A stretch of 64,000 nucleotides of DNA from DAOTYH01 sp034435015 (GTDB lineage Bacteria; Chloroflexota; Anaerolineae; Aggregatilineales; UBA3940): NCBI GenBank assembly GCA_034435015.1, contig DAOTYH010000069.1, positions 50,736-114,735 on the forward strand, in the 5' to 3' direction. A program made the translations under genes and the position numbers. Under the pieces are notes generated by a model. That model saw only the letters and a program-made list of their open reading frames with translations, ran no database searches and had not been told where the DNA came from. Below, piece after piece: positions 43,283-51,226 of this stretch. Position 1 is the stretch's first letter; each line of letters opens with the position of its first letter.

Positions 43283-44106
43283 TGTTCCAATGGCTGATTG
43301 AGCCTTTGACATACGGGTTTATGCAACGCGGCCTGCTGGCTGGTCTGCTGGTGGGGGCGGCTTGCGCCGTGTTAGGGGCATTTGTGGTACTGCGAGGTAT
43401 GGCCTTCGTCGGTGATGCGATTGCCCATACTGTCCTGCCGGGCGTCGTGATCGCCTTCCTGAACGGCGTCAATCTCTTTGTCGGTGCGCTGATAGCCGGT
43501 ATTGTGACCGCGCTGGGGATTGGCTGGTTCAGCAAAGACCGCGAGATCCAGGAGGATACCGCCATCGGGGTGATGTTCTCTGGTTTCTTTGCGTTGGGCA
43601 TTGCGTTGTTGAGCCGGGTGCGGAGTTACCGTGATCTGACACATATCCTGTTTGGTAACATTCTGGGTATCTCGGCGGCTGATCTGTGGATCATGCTGGC
43701 TGTCACGCTGACGGCCTTGCTGGCGGTTGTGCTGTTCTATAAGGAGCTGTTGGTCACATCTTTTGATCCCGGCCATGCGGTGGCAATCGGCCTCTCGCCG
43801 GGGCTGGTGCGCTATGGACTGCTGGTCATGCTGGCGCTGGTGATTGTGTCAGGCATTCAGGCTGTTGGGGTTGTGATGGTGGCCGCCTTGCTGGTGACGC
43901 CTGCCGCGACGGCCTCTCTGCTGACGCGGCGACTGCCGCGTATCATGATGCTGGGGGCGTTGTTCAGCCTGCTGGCGACGCTGGCTGGATTATATGCCTC
44001 ATACTACGGCGGTATACCCTCCGGCCCGACGATTGTGCTGACCCTGACGGGGATGTTTATACTCGCGTTCCTGTTTGCGCCAGGGCGGGGGCTGGTGTGG
44101 CGCTAG
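43282..44106 (+). CDS. Zn/Mn ABC transporter permease (ZnuB-like)
   Basis: A 274-residue permease of the ABC-3 family with about eight membrane helices. FMQRGLLAGLLVGAACAVLG, VVLRGMAFVGDAIAHTVLPG and GIQAVGVVMVAALLVTPAATA are family blocks. It forms the channel of the importer encoded by the two genes before it. The start codon shares a base with the stop of the ATPase gene. Confidence 0.93.
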   Translation: MFQWLIEPLTYGFMQRGLLAGLLVGAACAVLGAFVVLRGMAFVGDAIAHTVLPGVVIAFLNGVNLFVGALIAGIVTALGIGWFSKDREIQEDTAIGVMFSGFFALGIALLSRVRSYRDLTHILFGNILGISAADLWIMLAVTLTALLAVVLFYKELLVTSFDPGHAVAIGLSPGLVRYGLLVMLALVIVSGIQAVGVVMVAALLVTPAATASLLTRRLPRIMMLGALFSLLATLAGLYASYYGGIPSGPTIVLTLTGMFILAFLFAPGRGLVWR

Positions 44107-44146
44107 CTCAGCGTGCAGAAGCTGGTGCGCTTCAGGCAGGTGAGTG

Positions 44147-44719
44147 TTACCGCGGGATGGCGGCCAGCCAGCCCAGACCCTCGAACAGCCGATCAAGCCC
44201 CTGCCCGGTCAGGGCACTGGTCTCCAAGTAGGGGTAGCCCATCGCGATAGCCCAGGCCTTGCCTTCCAACGGCGAGATCATACGGGGCAGGTCGGTTTTA
44301 TTGCCGACCACCATGAAGCGTATCTGGGGGGCAATTTTGAGGATTTCATCGCGCCACACTGTCAGGTTGTGCAGAGTGTCAGCGTCACTGACATCGAAGA
44401 TCAGGGCCGCCGCGCGGGCGCCCCGGTAAAAACTGCGCCGAAAGCTGAGGAAGCGCTGTTGCCCGCTGATGTCCCACAGCAACAGCTTAACCTTGCGCTC
44501 ACCCAGTGTCACTACCTGAGAATGAAAGTCCACCCCAACGGTCATCCGGCGTGACGGCTCAAAGCGGCCTTCCGCCTGACGGCGCAGTAGACTGCTCTTT
44601 CCTACCGACCCGTCACCTGCCACGAGTACCTTATAGACCGGGGGCTGGCCGGGCAAATGACCAAGCAGGGTATCCAGCAGGCCTGCTTTGATTTCGCGCA
44701 GATCAGGTACAACGTCCAT
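44147..44719 (-). CDS. Rab/Ras-like small GTPase
   Basis: A 190-residue GTPase with all five G motifs: P-loop VAGDGSVGKSSLLRR, switch I Thr in MTVGVDFHSQ, G3 LWDISGQQRF, G4 VVGNKTDL and G5 LETSALTGQG. DISGQ with the catalytic Gln, and the RRMTVGVDFHSQ switch I, strongly resemble eukaryotic Rab proteins. The N-terminus has about 30 extra residues and there is no C-terminal prenylation Cys. No GEF, GAP or roadblock gene is adjacent. The ATG at 44719 follows GGAG; a GTG at 44734 is in frame. Confidence 0.85.
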   Translation of the reverse strand: MDVVPDLREIKAGLLDTLLGHLPGQPPVYKVLVAGDGSVGKSSLLRRQAEGRFEPSRRMTVGVDFHSQVVTLGERKVKLLLWDISGQQRFLSFRRSFYRGARAAALIFDVSDADTLHNLTVWRDEILKIAPQIRFMVVGNKTDLPRMISPLEGKAWAIAMGYPYLETSALTGQGLDRLFEGLGWLAAIPR

Positions 44720-44896
44720 GACGGGAATCTCCACATCCTTTGGCAGCTTGGAGTATGTCAGTCTCCAGCCCTACCGGTCCCCCTCACTGGAGGAGCGCCT
44801 TTCATGGATTTTCCATATTCTATTCACACATCTTTACAAACACAACATGACCTTTTGGCTCCCGGACTTGATTCCTAGTTGCCGCCCGGTAACAAA

Positions 44897-44934
44897 CAGC
44901 CAGCCGGCGGACAACCTTCACTGCCGGCTGGCTG
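44897..44934 (-). terminator. Terminator of the lipoprotein gene
   Basis: CAGCCAGCCGGC and GCCGGCTGGCTG form a perfect 12-bp stem; on the minus strand TTTGTTACC follows. It lies 28 bases after the lipoprotein stop. Confidence 0.8.
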
Positions 44935-44962
44935 ATACTTCTCTCATGGGTAGACTCGTAGC

Positions 44963-45727
44963 CTAAGGGGTGACATAACCCGACAGGGTCATGATCCCGT
45001 CGGTAACGGTGATCTCGGTGAAGGTTACATCTACCTGATTCTGGGCGCCGGCGCCGGTTAATGCCTGTGCCAGCGCATCGTTGGCCGCACTCAGCACTTC
45101 GTCGGGAAGCGTGATGCTCACTCCACCCTGAGCGCCTGCCGCGATCTCGGCGCTGACAACCTCAACTGCCGCCTGTCCCTCTTCGTCCACTGTTACTGAA
45201 AAAACGACTTTGGCGGCTACATCGCGGTTTTCGATAGTCAAGGTCAAGTCAAGCGTGATCTGCCCGTCAGCTAACGTGACCATTACCGACTTAACAGCTT
45301 CTACCGTCTTCAGCCGGTTGGTCAGCGCCGCTGTCAGCTCCTCTTGGCTGATGGTGATGGTGAACGGTGCTTCAGGCGGCAGTCTGAAGGCCGCCTGCCA
45401 TGCCTGATCGAGTGCCTCGCCTGTTCCGGCAGTCGCGTCAAAAGCGGCGGCCTCCGGCTCGGCGGCGGCCTCCTCGGTCGGTGCTGTGGTAGGACGTGCA
45501 GGCGGCATGACCACGTATGCCTGCCCGCCGCCAATCGGCGTGCTGGTGGGCGCACCCGGTACGGTGGGGGTCGGTGTGGCTACCACGAGATCGGGGCGGG
45601 TGGCCTGCCCTGCTCCGCCAGCCGGCTGTTGTGCACCGCCGCCCTGTGTGGCGGCGCCCCCGCCGCATGCGGCCAATACCAGCGCCAGTGCTGTGATCCC
45701 CGCAAGAACAATGAACCTGTGACGCAT
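44963..45727 (-). CDS. Lipoprotein with a DUF2993/LmeA-like lipid-binding domain
   Basis: A 254-residue lipoprotein. The lipobox is LAAC at about residue 21 (ALALVLAACGGG). Residues about 25-95 are a low-complexity Pro/Thr/Gly/Ala linker (TPTPTVPGAPTSTP), and residues about 115-254 form a beta-rich domain with FTITISQEELTAALTNRLK and IENRDVAAKVVFSV that resembles DUF2993/LmeA-type tubular lipid-binding domains. Function is unknown; lipid handling at the outer leaflet is the likeliest role. The leader contains a strong hairpin (45784-45827). It is monocistronic. Confidence 0.75.
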   Translation of the reverse strand: MRHRFIVLAGITALALVLAACGGGAATQGGGAQQPAGGAGQATRPDLVVATPTPTVPGAPTSTPIGGGQAYVVMPPARPTTAPTEEAAAEPEAAAFDATAGTGEALDQAWQAAFRLPPEAPFTITISQEELTAALTNRLKTVEAVKSVMVTLADGQITLDLTLTIENRDVAAKVVFSVTVDEEGQAAVEVVSAEIAAGAQGGVSITLPDEVLSAANDALAQALTGAGAQNQVDVTFTEITVTDGIMTLSGYVTP

Positions 45728-45783
45728 GAACTCCTCCTCCTGTAGTTCTGGCGCTCTCTTCCCCGATCCTCAGCTCCTAGCCT

Positions 45784-45827
45784 ATCCTCCCCCGGCAAGG
45801 ACTGAGAGACTCATGTCGGGGGAGGAT
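45784..45827. other. Long hairpin in the leader of the lipoprotein gene
   Basis: ATCCTCCCCCG (45784-45794) and CGGGGGAGGAT (45817-45827) pair perfectly over 11 bp; the 22-nt interior can fold again (GAG/CTC). It lies about 55 bases upstream of the lipoprotein ATG on the minus strand. There is no U tract. It could be a regulatory leader or a back-up end for the upstream L,D-transpeptidase transcript. Confidence 0.5.
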
Positions 45828-45942
45828 GGGGGAGATGGTGCGGATTCTTGGCTCAGAGAGCTTTGAGTGACCCCGCTCAGCCCGCCGCGCCTGATGCGGC
45901 AGGACAATATTGTTATCATTATACACGCATATACAACAGGCA

Positions 45943-45960
45943 GAGCCAATATTTTGGCTC
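45943..45960 (-). terminator. Hairpin after the L,D-transpeptidase gene
   Basis: GAGCCAA and TTGGCTC pair over 7 bp around a TATT loop, 6 bases after the stop codon at 45966. The minus-strand tail has only short T runs. Confidence 0.55.
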
Positions 45961-45965
45961 GATTC

Positions 45966-47015
45966 CTATGCCCGCACGATCACTTTTGTCCCGTCCAGTG
46001 CGTTAGCTGGCCGGACATAGAATGAGTCGTAGTCAGCTACGGGCGTCGTCCAGCGCCAAATCCAGCGGGCCGCATAGGCGGGCAAGTTGACACAACCATG
46101 ACTGCGCGGGCGCCCCCAGTCGTTGTGCCAGTAACAACCATGGGTGGCGGCCCATTCCCACGTGAAGTAACACACGAACGGCACACCCGGCAGGTCATAA
46201 CCCTCGTCGGAGGCGGCACTGCCGCCTACCATCCGCTCGCTGGGGCGCTTATCTACCACGTAATGGACACCATCCGGGGTGGGGTAATCCGGCAGGCCGC
46301 TGGAGATGTGATGGGCAAAGACGGGCGTATTGCCCTCATAGGCAATCAGCGTCTGGTCAGAGAGATTGATCTCAATGCGCTTGTCGCGCGGGTCCACATC
46401 CGGCGACAGAGGGGTCAGGTCCTCCGGCGGGATGATACGCAGATGGGTGGCCCGCATGAAGTAGGCTTGATACAGCTCTTTGACCTTGTACCATGATTTG
46501 CCGTCCCGTCCTCTCACCAGCCCGATGATGCGGTGGACACTGCCATAGCGCATCCGTGAGACAAAGGAGTCTTGATCTCCTCTAGAGCCGGGGTCCCAGT
46601 AGGCGTCGGTGTAAGGCACGGTCACTTCAGCCCAACGGCCCTCGCCCAGATCGGCTCTGGGAGGATTGGGGAGGTGATACCACATCGGCTGAACGAACGA
46701 GGCATACAGATACCCCCGGTCAGTCTCCAGCCACATGTCGTTGTTCCACCAGACCGTTTCGCCGCTGACAACCCGCCGCACGCGCACGACATCGTCCTCG
46801 TGCAGTTCCTCTAGGATCACGGCTTGGGTACTTGGCTCGACGCGGGCGTTCATGTAGGCACTGGTGACCCGTCCCAGCGGCTGGCCGTTCCAGCGCGGCG
46901 GGAAGGGCGGGATTGGGGCATCCTCCGCGTGGAGGCGCGGGGTAAGGCGCGAGCCGGCGGCGGCCAGCCCGATCAGGCCGATGGATTTGAGGATAGTGCG
47001 CCGGTGAATGGTCAT
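45966..47015 (-). CDS. Tat-exported L,D-transpeptidase (YkuD family)
   Basis: A 349-residue exported enzyme. The N-terminus MTIHRRTILKSIGLIGLAAAG is a twin-arginine-type signal (positions 47015-46953). Residues about 50-190 contain two SH3-like pieces (SAYMNARVEPSTQAVILEEL), and residues about 210-345 the YkuD domain, with the active site in WGRPRSHGCVNLPAYAARW (SHGC-VN) and the His in EWAATHGCYWHND. L,D-transpeptidases cross-link peptidoglycan or attach proteins to it, which fits a cell wall with diaminopimelate. The ATG at 47015 gives a clean signal peptide; the frame continues upstream to 47222. Confidence 0.88.
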   Translation of the reverse strand: MTIHRRTILKSIGLIGLAAAGSRLTPRLHAEDAPIPPFPPRWNGQPLGRVTSAYMNARVEPSTQAVILEELHEDDVVRVRRVVSGETVWWNNDMWLETDRGYLYASFVQPMWYHLPNPPRADLGEGRWAEVTVPYTDAYWDPGSRGDQDSFVSRMRYGSVHRIIGLVRGRDGKSWYKVKELYQAYFMRATHLRIIPPEDLTPLSPDVDPRDKRIEINLSDQTLIAYEGNTPVFAHHISSGLPDYPTPDGVHYVVDKRPSERMVGGSAASDEGYDLPGVPFVCYFTWEWAATHGCYWHNDWGRPRSHGCVNLPAYAARWIWRWTTPVADYDSFYVRPANALDGTKVIVRA

Positions 47016-47208
47016 TGCTCCGTCTTGTACTGTCTCTGCTAAAAGCGGCTTTGCCGGCCCAGTATACCGCAAAGACGGCGGAGAGGTGCAAATCGGAGGC
47101 GGGGGGCTGTTGAAAGATGATCGCTTTACCCTCTGCCGCGCCGCCGGGGCGGGGCCGTGCGATATAATCACTGTAGAGTTGTTGCATGCCAAAGGAGAAA
47201 GATGTCCC

Positions 47209-47505
47209 ATGCAGACGTACACTGAAGCAGAGATCCAAGAGCGCCTGACAGCCTATCCGCGTTGGAGTCTCAATGCCGCCGGTCAGCTTGAAGGCGAATA
47301 TACTTTCAAGAACTTCAGCCGGGCTATGCTGTTCGCCAACGCGGTCGGCTATCTGGCTGAGAACGCCGATCATCATCCCGACCTGTTGATCCATGACTAC
47401 AAATATGTCCGTATCAGCCTGATGACCCACAGCGCGGGCGGCATCACCGATAATGATTTCAACCTGCTTGCCCAGATTGAAGCCATAGCCGGAGGGATAC
47501 AATGA
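47209..47505 (+). CDS. phhB: Pterin-4a-carbinolamine dehydratase
   Basis: A 98-residue protein of the PCD/DCoH family. The active-site motif is NADHHPDLLIHDYKYVRISL with the catalytic His pair, followed by THSAGGITDNDF, which is the family C-terminus. It dehydrates 4a-hydroxy-tetrahydropterin as part of pterin recycling, or acts in molybdopterin-linked steps in some bacteria. AAAGGAG lies about 11 nt before the ATG at 47209. The stop overlaps the next SDR gene (ATGA), so the two are translationally coupled. Confidence 0.92.
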   Translation: MQTYTEAEIQERLTAYPRWSLNAAGQLEGEYTFKNFSRAMLFANAVGYLAENADHHPDLLIHDYKYVRISLMTHSAGGITDNDFNLLAQIEAIAGGIQ

Positions 47506-48215
47506 ACTTCGCCGGGCAGGTCGTGTTGATCACAGGGGCGGCGGGGGCGCTGGGACAGGTCACAGCCCGTCAGTTTGCCGCGCAGGGGGCACGTCTGGCC
47601 TTGACCGGTTACAATGCGGCCGGTTTGGCCGAGGCGTTCAAGGACCTTGAGGAGACACACGGGGTCATGCTGATCGGCGGTGTGGATGTGACCGCCAGCC
47701 AGCCGGTGCATGAGATGGTAGAACAGATCATCGGGCAGTGGGGGCAGATTGACGTGCTGATCAACATCGCGGGCGGCTGGGGAGGCGGCAGGCCGGTACA
47801 CGAAACACCGGTCGAGGAGTGGGATCGCCTGATGAATCTCAACGCCCGTTCGGTCTTTCTGGTGTCGGGGGCGGTTCTGCCGTATATGATCCGGCAGAAC
47901 CGCGGCAAGATCGTCAGCATCTCAGCGCGGCCAGCCCTGCAGGGCGGTGCGAAGTCGGCGGCCTACAGCGCCGCCAAGAGCGCCGTCATCCGCTTGACCG
48001 AATCCATGGCCGCTGAGGTCAAGAACTATGCCATCAATATCAACTGTGTGCTCCCCAGCATCATTGATACCCCCGCCAACCGCGAGTCCATGCCTGATGC
48101 TGATTTCAGCAAGTGGGTCACGCCAGAGGCGCTGGCGGATGTGCTGTTGTTCCTCGCGTCGGATGCGGCGCGGGCCATCCATGGGGCGGCCATCCCAGTG
48201 TTTGGGCGGCTGTGA
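47502..48215 (+). CDS. Dihydropteridine-reductase-like short-chain dehydrogenase
   Basis: A 237-residue SDR. The cofactor motif is LITGAAGALGQVTARQFA, the N-A-G position reads INIAGGWGGGRPV, and the catalytic Tyr and Lys are in AAYSAAKSAVIRL. The run VLPSIIDTPANRESMPDADF closely resembles animal quinoid dihydropteridine reductase (which has LDTPMNRKSMPEADF and AGGWAGG). It overlaps a pterin carbinolamine dehydratase gene by 4 bases, which supports a tetrahydropterin recycling role. Similar bacterial SDRs of unknown substrate also have this motif, so the assignment is a strong suggestion, not proof. Confidence 0.8.
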   Translation: MNFAGQVVLITGAAGALGQVTARQFAAQGARLALTGYNAAGLAEAFKDLEETHGVMLIGGVDVTASQPVHEMVEQIIGQWGQIDVLINIAGGWGGGRPVHETPVEEWDRLMNLNARSVFLVSGAVLPYMIRQNRGKIVSISARPALQGGAKSAAYSAAKSAVIRLTESMAAEVKNYAININCVLPSIIDTPANRESMPDADFSKWVTPEALADVLLFLASDAARAIHGAAIPVFGRL

Positions 48216-48253
48216 GGCTGTCGCTGGCGGGGCAGGCAAATATGGCGAAAAAA

Positions 48254-48281
48254 GGGGCGGCTCACAAAAAAGGGCCGCCCC
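48254..48281 (-). terminator. Intrinsic terminator of the bd-oxidase operon
   Basis: GGGGCGGC (48254-48261) pairs with GCCGCCCC (48274-48281); on the minus strand TTTTTTCGCC follows. It also ends 39 bases after the convergent SDR gene. Confidence 0.85.
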
Positions 48282-48301
48282 TGCTGGTGAACTCTCTTGA
48301 A

Positions 48302-49423
48302 CTATCCTGCCGCAGGTTGCCGGTTGGCCTTGACGACCTGCGAGAGCATCCACACCACTAAGCCTATACCGGCCGCAAACAATGCCAAGAACAGAATCAT
48401 CGGACTCCACTGGATATTGACCGGCTCAGCGGTCACGTCCAGATAGGGCGCGATCTCAGCATTTTGCACGATCTGACGGCTGACGGCATGGAGCGCCAGC
48501 GCGCCAAACTGGGTCAGGCCGATCAGGAAGGCCACCCCGCGGTTGAAGCGCCGTTGGGAGGCTACGATCAACAGCCATGGCAGGCCGATGCCTGCCCCTG
48601 TCAGGAACGTCAGGATCAGCAGGGGCATGGCCAATAGCTGGGCGCGTATTTCGCCGGGCAGTGTCAGGAAGATGTACCATGATCCGGTTACGGCGGTCCA
48701 CAGCACACCCAGCGTATGCAGTCTAAGCGCAAATCCGAGTGCCCAGCGCTTGTACTCTTCGCTTTCCTGGCCGGCAAAGAAACCGGTGTCCACAACGACG
48801 TAGGCGGCAGTAGTCGTCAAGGCCAGCCCGAACATCATCAGCCAGCGCGGCCATAGCGTGCTGTCGCCTATATTCGAGCCAAATCCCAGCACTGCGCCGC
48901 CCACATTGGCTGACTGCCATATATCCACCCATGCCCCGATATTGCCCATCAGGCTGAGGCTGTTGGCGAAGATGAAGCCCAGCACCATGAACGTCCCCGC
49001 CGCGACCCAGCCGGCGGCCCGCCGGATGGCGTTCATCTTATCCTTGCGTGGCCCGATCACATAGATATACACGCCGTAGTAAGCCACCATCAACAGAGGG
49101 ATGACAGCAAACCACGGCCACGCCATCAGGATAGTGGCAGGGTAAAAGACGCGGTAGTAAGCCGCCTGTATAAACAGCAGTGGGATGATCCCGAAGTTAA
49201 TCCCCAGAGCGATTGCAATCGGCAGGGCGTTCAGCACGCGGTCGCTCAGACGTCTGCCGTGTTCACCGCCGACCAGCCGTGTCACCAGCAGGCTGATCAG
49301 GCCGGCGTACCACAGGTTCATCGGGACCATGTGCAGTGTGAAGCCAAGCACCTTGAAGAAAACCACAAACCAGTACGGCGCAGGGTATCCGAGCGGAGAG
49401 GCGGGGCCAATTGGCGCGTCCAT
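48302..49423 (-). CDS. Second, CydA-like subunit of a bd-family oxidase
   Basis: A 373-residue membrane protein with about nine helices. Its first half has the outline of a CydA protein: FFKVLGFTLHMVPMNLWYAG, a reductase-like YRVFYPATILMAWPWFAV, and FANSLSLMGNIGAWVD which corresponds to the end of CydA helix 5. It lacks the usual CydB signatures, so I take it for a CydA paralogue of the kind called CydA' in other bd-family enzymes. It is 15 bases after the cytochrome-c-fused CydA-like gene and is surely its partner. It could also be an unrelated family; alignment is needed. Confidence 0.65.
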   Translation of the reverse strand: MDAPIGPASPLGYPAPYWFVVFFKVLGFTLHMVPMNLWYAGLISLLVTRLVGGEHGRRLSDRVLNALPIAIALGINFGIIPLLFIQAAYYRVFYPATILMAWPWFAVIPLLMVAYYGVYIYVIGPRKDKMNAIRRAAGWVAAGTFMVLGFIFANSLSLMGNIGAWVDIWQSANVGGAVLGFGSNIGDSTLWPRWLMMFGLALTTTAAYVVVDTGFFAGQESEEYKRWALGFALRLHTLGVLWTAVTGSWYIFLTLPGEIRAQLLAMPLLILTFLTGAGIGLPWLLIVASQRRFNRGVAFLIGLTQFGALALHAVSRQIVQNAEIAPYLDVTAEPVNIQWSPMILFLALFAAGIGLVVWMLSQVVKANRQPAAG

Positions 49424-49438
49424 CTTGTCCTCCTTAAC

Positions 49439-50824
49439 CTACTGATTCGTGCCCAGCCGCATCCCTGCCGGGAAGGGCTTGGCTACCGAGGCAAGATATT
49501 CCGTCAGCAGATCGGCTTCTTCGGGCGTTCCGGCAAAGGGCGGCATGAAGAAGCGGGCCTTCTCCGGACGCTCCACCAGTGCGCGGATCATCTCCGGCGT
49601 CCAGCCCTGTGTCAGGCGGGCCATACCGGCCAGCCCATCCTGCACGGCGTGGCAGTCGTTGCAGTGATACTGGAACAACACCGAGCCGACCTCCAGCCGG
49701 TCTGATTCTGGCAGCTCCAGCAGGGCCGCTTCATTGATCCGCCCGTCCTCGGTCATAACCTGCGGATAGTGTGCGGCAATATAGGCTCGTGTCCATGTGC
49801 CGCCCTCCAGATAGCCGGTCTGGCGCAGGGCGGCGACTTCTTCCGGCAGGATTTGGTTGCTCATCACGACGTTGTAGATGATGAACGGCTTGCGCACGGC
49901 CTCGCGCACGAACTCGCCCGCCCCAATTGCCGCCAGCCCTACCATGAACAGCAACAGCGAGAAGCCATAGGTGACCCACTTCGGGTTGCGGTAAGGGCCG
50001 AAATACAGCATCAAGAATACGATGATGGTCGCGGCGAAGATGATCGCCATCATGATATTGAGGGTGCTGGCAACCGCCAGCGCCGCCCGCGCCGATTCGG
50101 GTAGCGCTAAGAACCACCACACACCGCCTGCCGTCACAAGGATGGCACCCAGCAAGCCGGGCCGCGTTGACCGTTGGCCGATCAGCCCCATGAGGGCTGG
50201 GTCGTGGTTGCGCAGGCGTGTGGTGGCGTGCAGGTAGACATACAGTGAGGCCAGCAACATCGAGCCGCCGGTGCGGGCGATGGTCTGAGGGAGGAACTGC
50301 GGGTTAAAGAAGCCTGTCCAGAAGGTTGGGTTGTCTACCCATGCGCCGGGATTGAGCATGAAGGCTGTGATCGAGGAGATCAGCACAAGGCTGAACCATG
50401 CTGATACCGCGTAAACCCAGCCAATGATCTGATGGGTGCGCGGCGGTAACTTGCCCCAGTAGTAGAAGAAGATGAAGGCCGAGACGATCTCCAGCACAAA
50501 GAAGACGTACTCCATCGCCCAGCCAAATACAAAGGTGTGGATCAGGGCCTCTGTGGCCAGCGGTGAGGCCAGCCCAATCGTCCACCAGATGCCTACGCCG
50601 GTGATCGCGCCGAATACTACCGTGAGCAGAATGAAGAACCACGTGTGCTCTTTCAGATATGCCAGATAGTCCTTGTTGCCTGTGCGGTAGGCGTAGCTTG
50701 TTTCAACTGCCAGGAACATCCCTCCGCCGACGGCATACATCGCCACGTAGACGTGGATCACGGCTACGGCGGCAATCAGCATCGGGGAGGTTAGCATGGG
50801 AACATACCACCATGGGTAGTGCAT
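49439..50824 (-). CDS. cydA: CydA-like bd-family oxidase subunit fused to cytochrome c
   Basis: A 461-residue membrane protein. Helices 1-5 match CydA: IHVYVAMYAVGGGMF with a heme-ligand-type His, AMEYVFFVLEIVSAFIFFYY with the two acidic proton-channel residues, and WFSLVLISSITAFMLNPGAW. The stretch after this goes directly to FLPQTIARTGGSMLLASLYV with no long Q loop, so the usual quinol site seems missing. The C-terminal 100 residues are a cytochrome c domain with CNDCH and an axial Met in FFMPPFAGTP. The likely electron donor is thus a cytochrome c rather than quinol. A Crp-type site lies upstream. Confidence 0.82.
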   Translation of the reverse strand: MHYPWWYVPMLTSPMLIAAVAVIHVYVAMYAVGGGMFLAVETSYAYRTGNKDYLAYLKEHTWFFILLTVVFGAITGVGIWWTIGLASPLATEALIHTFVFGWAMEYVFFVLEIVSAFIFFYYWGKLPPRTHQIIGWVYAVSAWFSLVLISSITAFMLNPGAWVDNPTFWTGFFNPQFLPQTIARTGGSMLLASLYVYLHATTRLRNHDPALMGLIGQRSTRPGLLGAILVTAGGVWWFLALPESARAALAVASTLNIMMAIIFAATIIVFLMLYFGPYRNPKWVTYGFSLLLFMVGLAAIGAGEFVREAVRKPFIIYNVVMSNQILPEEVAALRQTGYLEGGTWTRAYIAAHYPQVMTEDGRINEAALLELPESDRLEVGSVLFQYHCNDCHAVQDGLAGMARLTQGWTPEMIRALVERPEKARFFMPPFAGTPEEADLLTEYLASVAKPFPAGMRLGTNQ

Positions 50825-50893
50825 GATTGCCTGCTCCTCCCGAATGTATCCAGATCAACGATTATTAGTGTGCTCTTTTGTTTGTGATTTGTG

Positions 50894-50911
50894 TAGTGAC
50901 GAATATCACAA
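50894..50911 (-). promoter_or_regulatory. Crp/Fnr-family binding site upstream of the bd-family oxidase
   Basis: TAGTGA-N6-TCACAA (50894-50911) differs from the ideal TTGTGA-N6-TCACAA by one base and lies 70 bases before the start of the oxidase gene. A further TTGTGA half-site is next to it (50883-50888). On the minus strand TAATAAT around 50861-50867 could be the -10. A near-identical site precedes the hydrogenase operon. Confidence 0.6.
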
Positions 50912-50934
50912 TACGGGCTGGAGGGGGAGGATTG

Positions 50935-51207
50935 TCATTCTGGCACGTCCGCCTGCCGGACCTTCTCATACCGCCTGAGGGCGTAACTTAACACCGGACA
51001 GCCTTTTCCAGCTGCCGGGCAAGTTCCGCACAGGGTCGTGTCACAGGTTGTCTGTTCTACCACGCGCAGGCGTCCCTTGCGCACCCAGAACATGAGCATC
51101 CCTTCCAGTGCGCTCGGCTCGACGTGAAGCCGTCGGCTTAACTGGCTCAGGCTGAGCGGCTCGTTTGTCTCTTCCAGCGCACGGAGTACCTCATACAGAG
51201 AAGACAT
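50935..51207 (-). CDS. feoC: FeoC-like winged-helix Fe-S protein
   Basis: A 90-residue protein. The N-terminal 60 residues form a winged helix (LYEVLRALEETNEPLSLSQL; LEGMLMFWVRKGRLRVV) and the rest carries four cysteines spaced C-x4-C-x2-C-x6-C (CDTTLCGTCPAAGKGC), as in FeoC proteins that bind an oxygen-sensitive 4Fe-4S cluster. It probably controls FeoB activity or feo expression. The ATG at 51207 is the first with a plausible start; an upstream frame runs to 51240 inside feoB. It follows feoB by 19 bases. Confidence 0.85.
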   Translation of the reverse strand: MSSLYEVLRALEETNEPLSLSQLSRRLHVEPSALEGMLMFWVRKGRLRVVEQTTCDTTLCGTCPAAGKGCPVLSYALRRYEKVRQADVPE

Positions 51208-51226
51208 GGATATCCCATCCTTGCCC

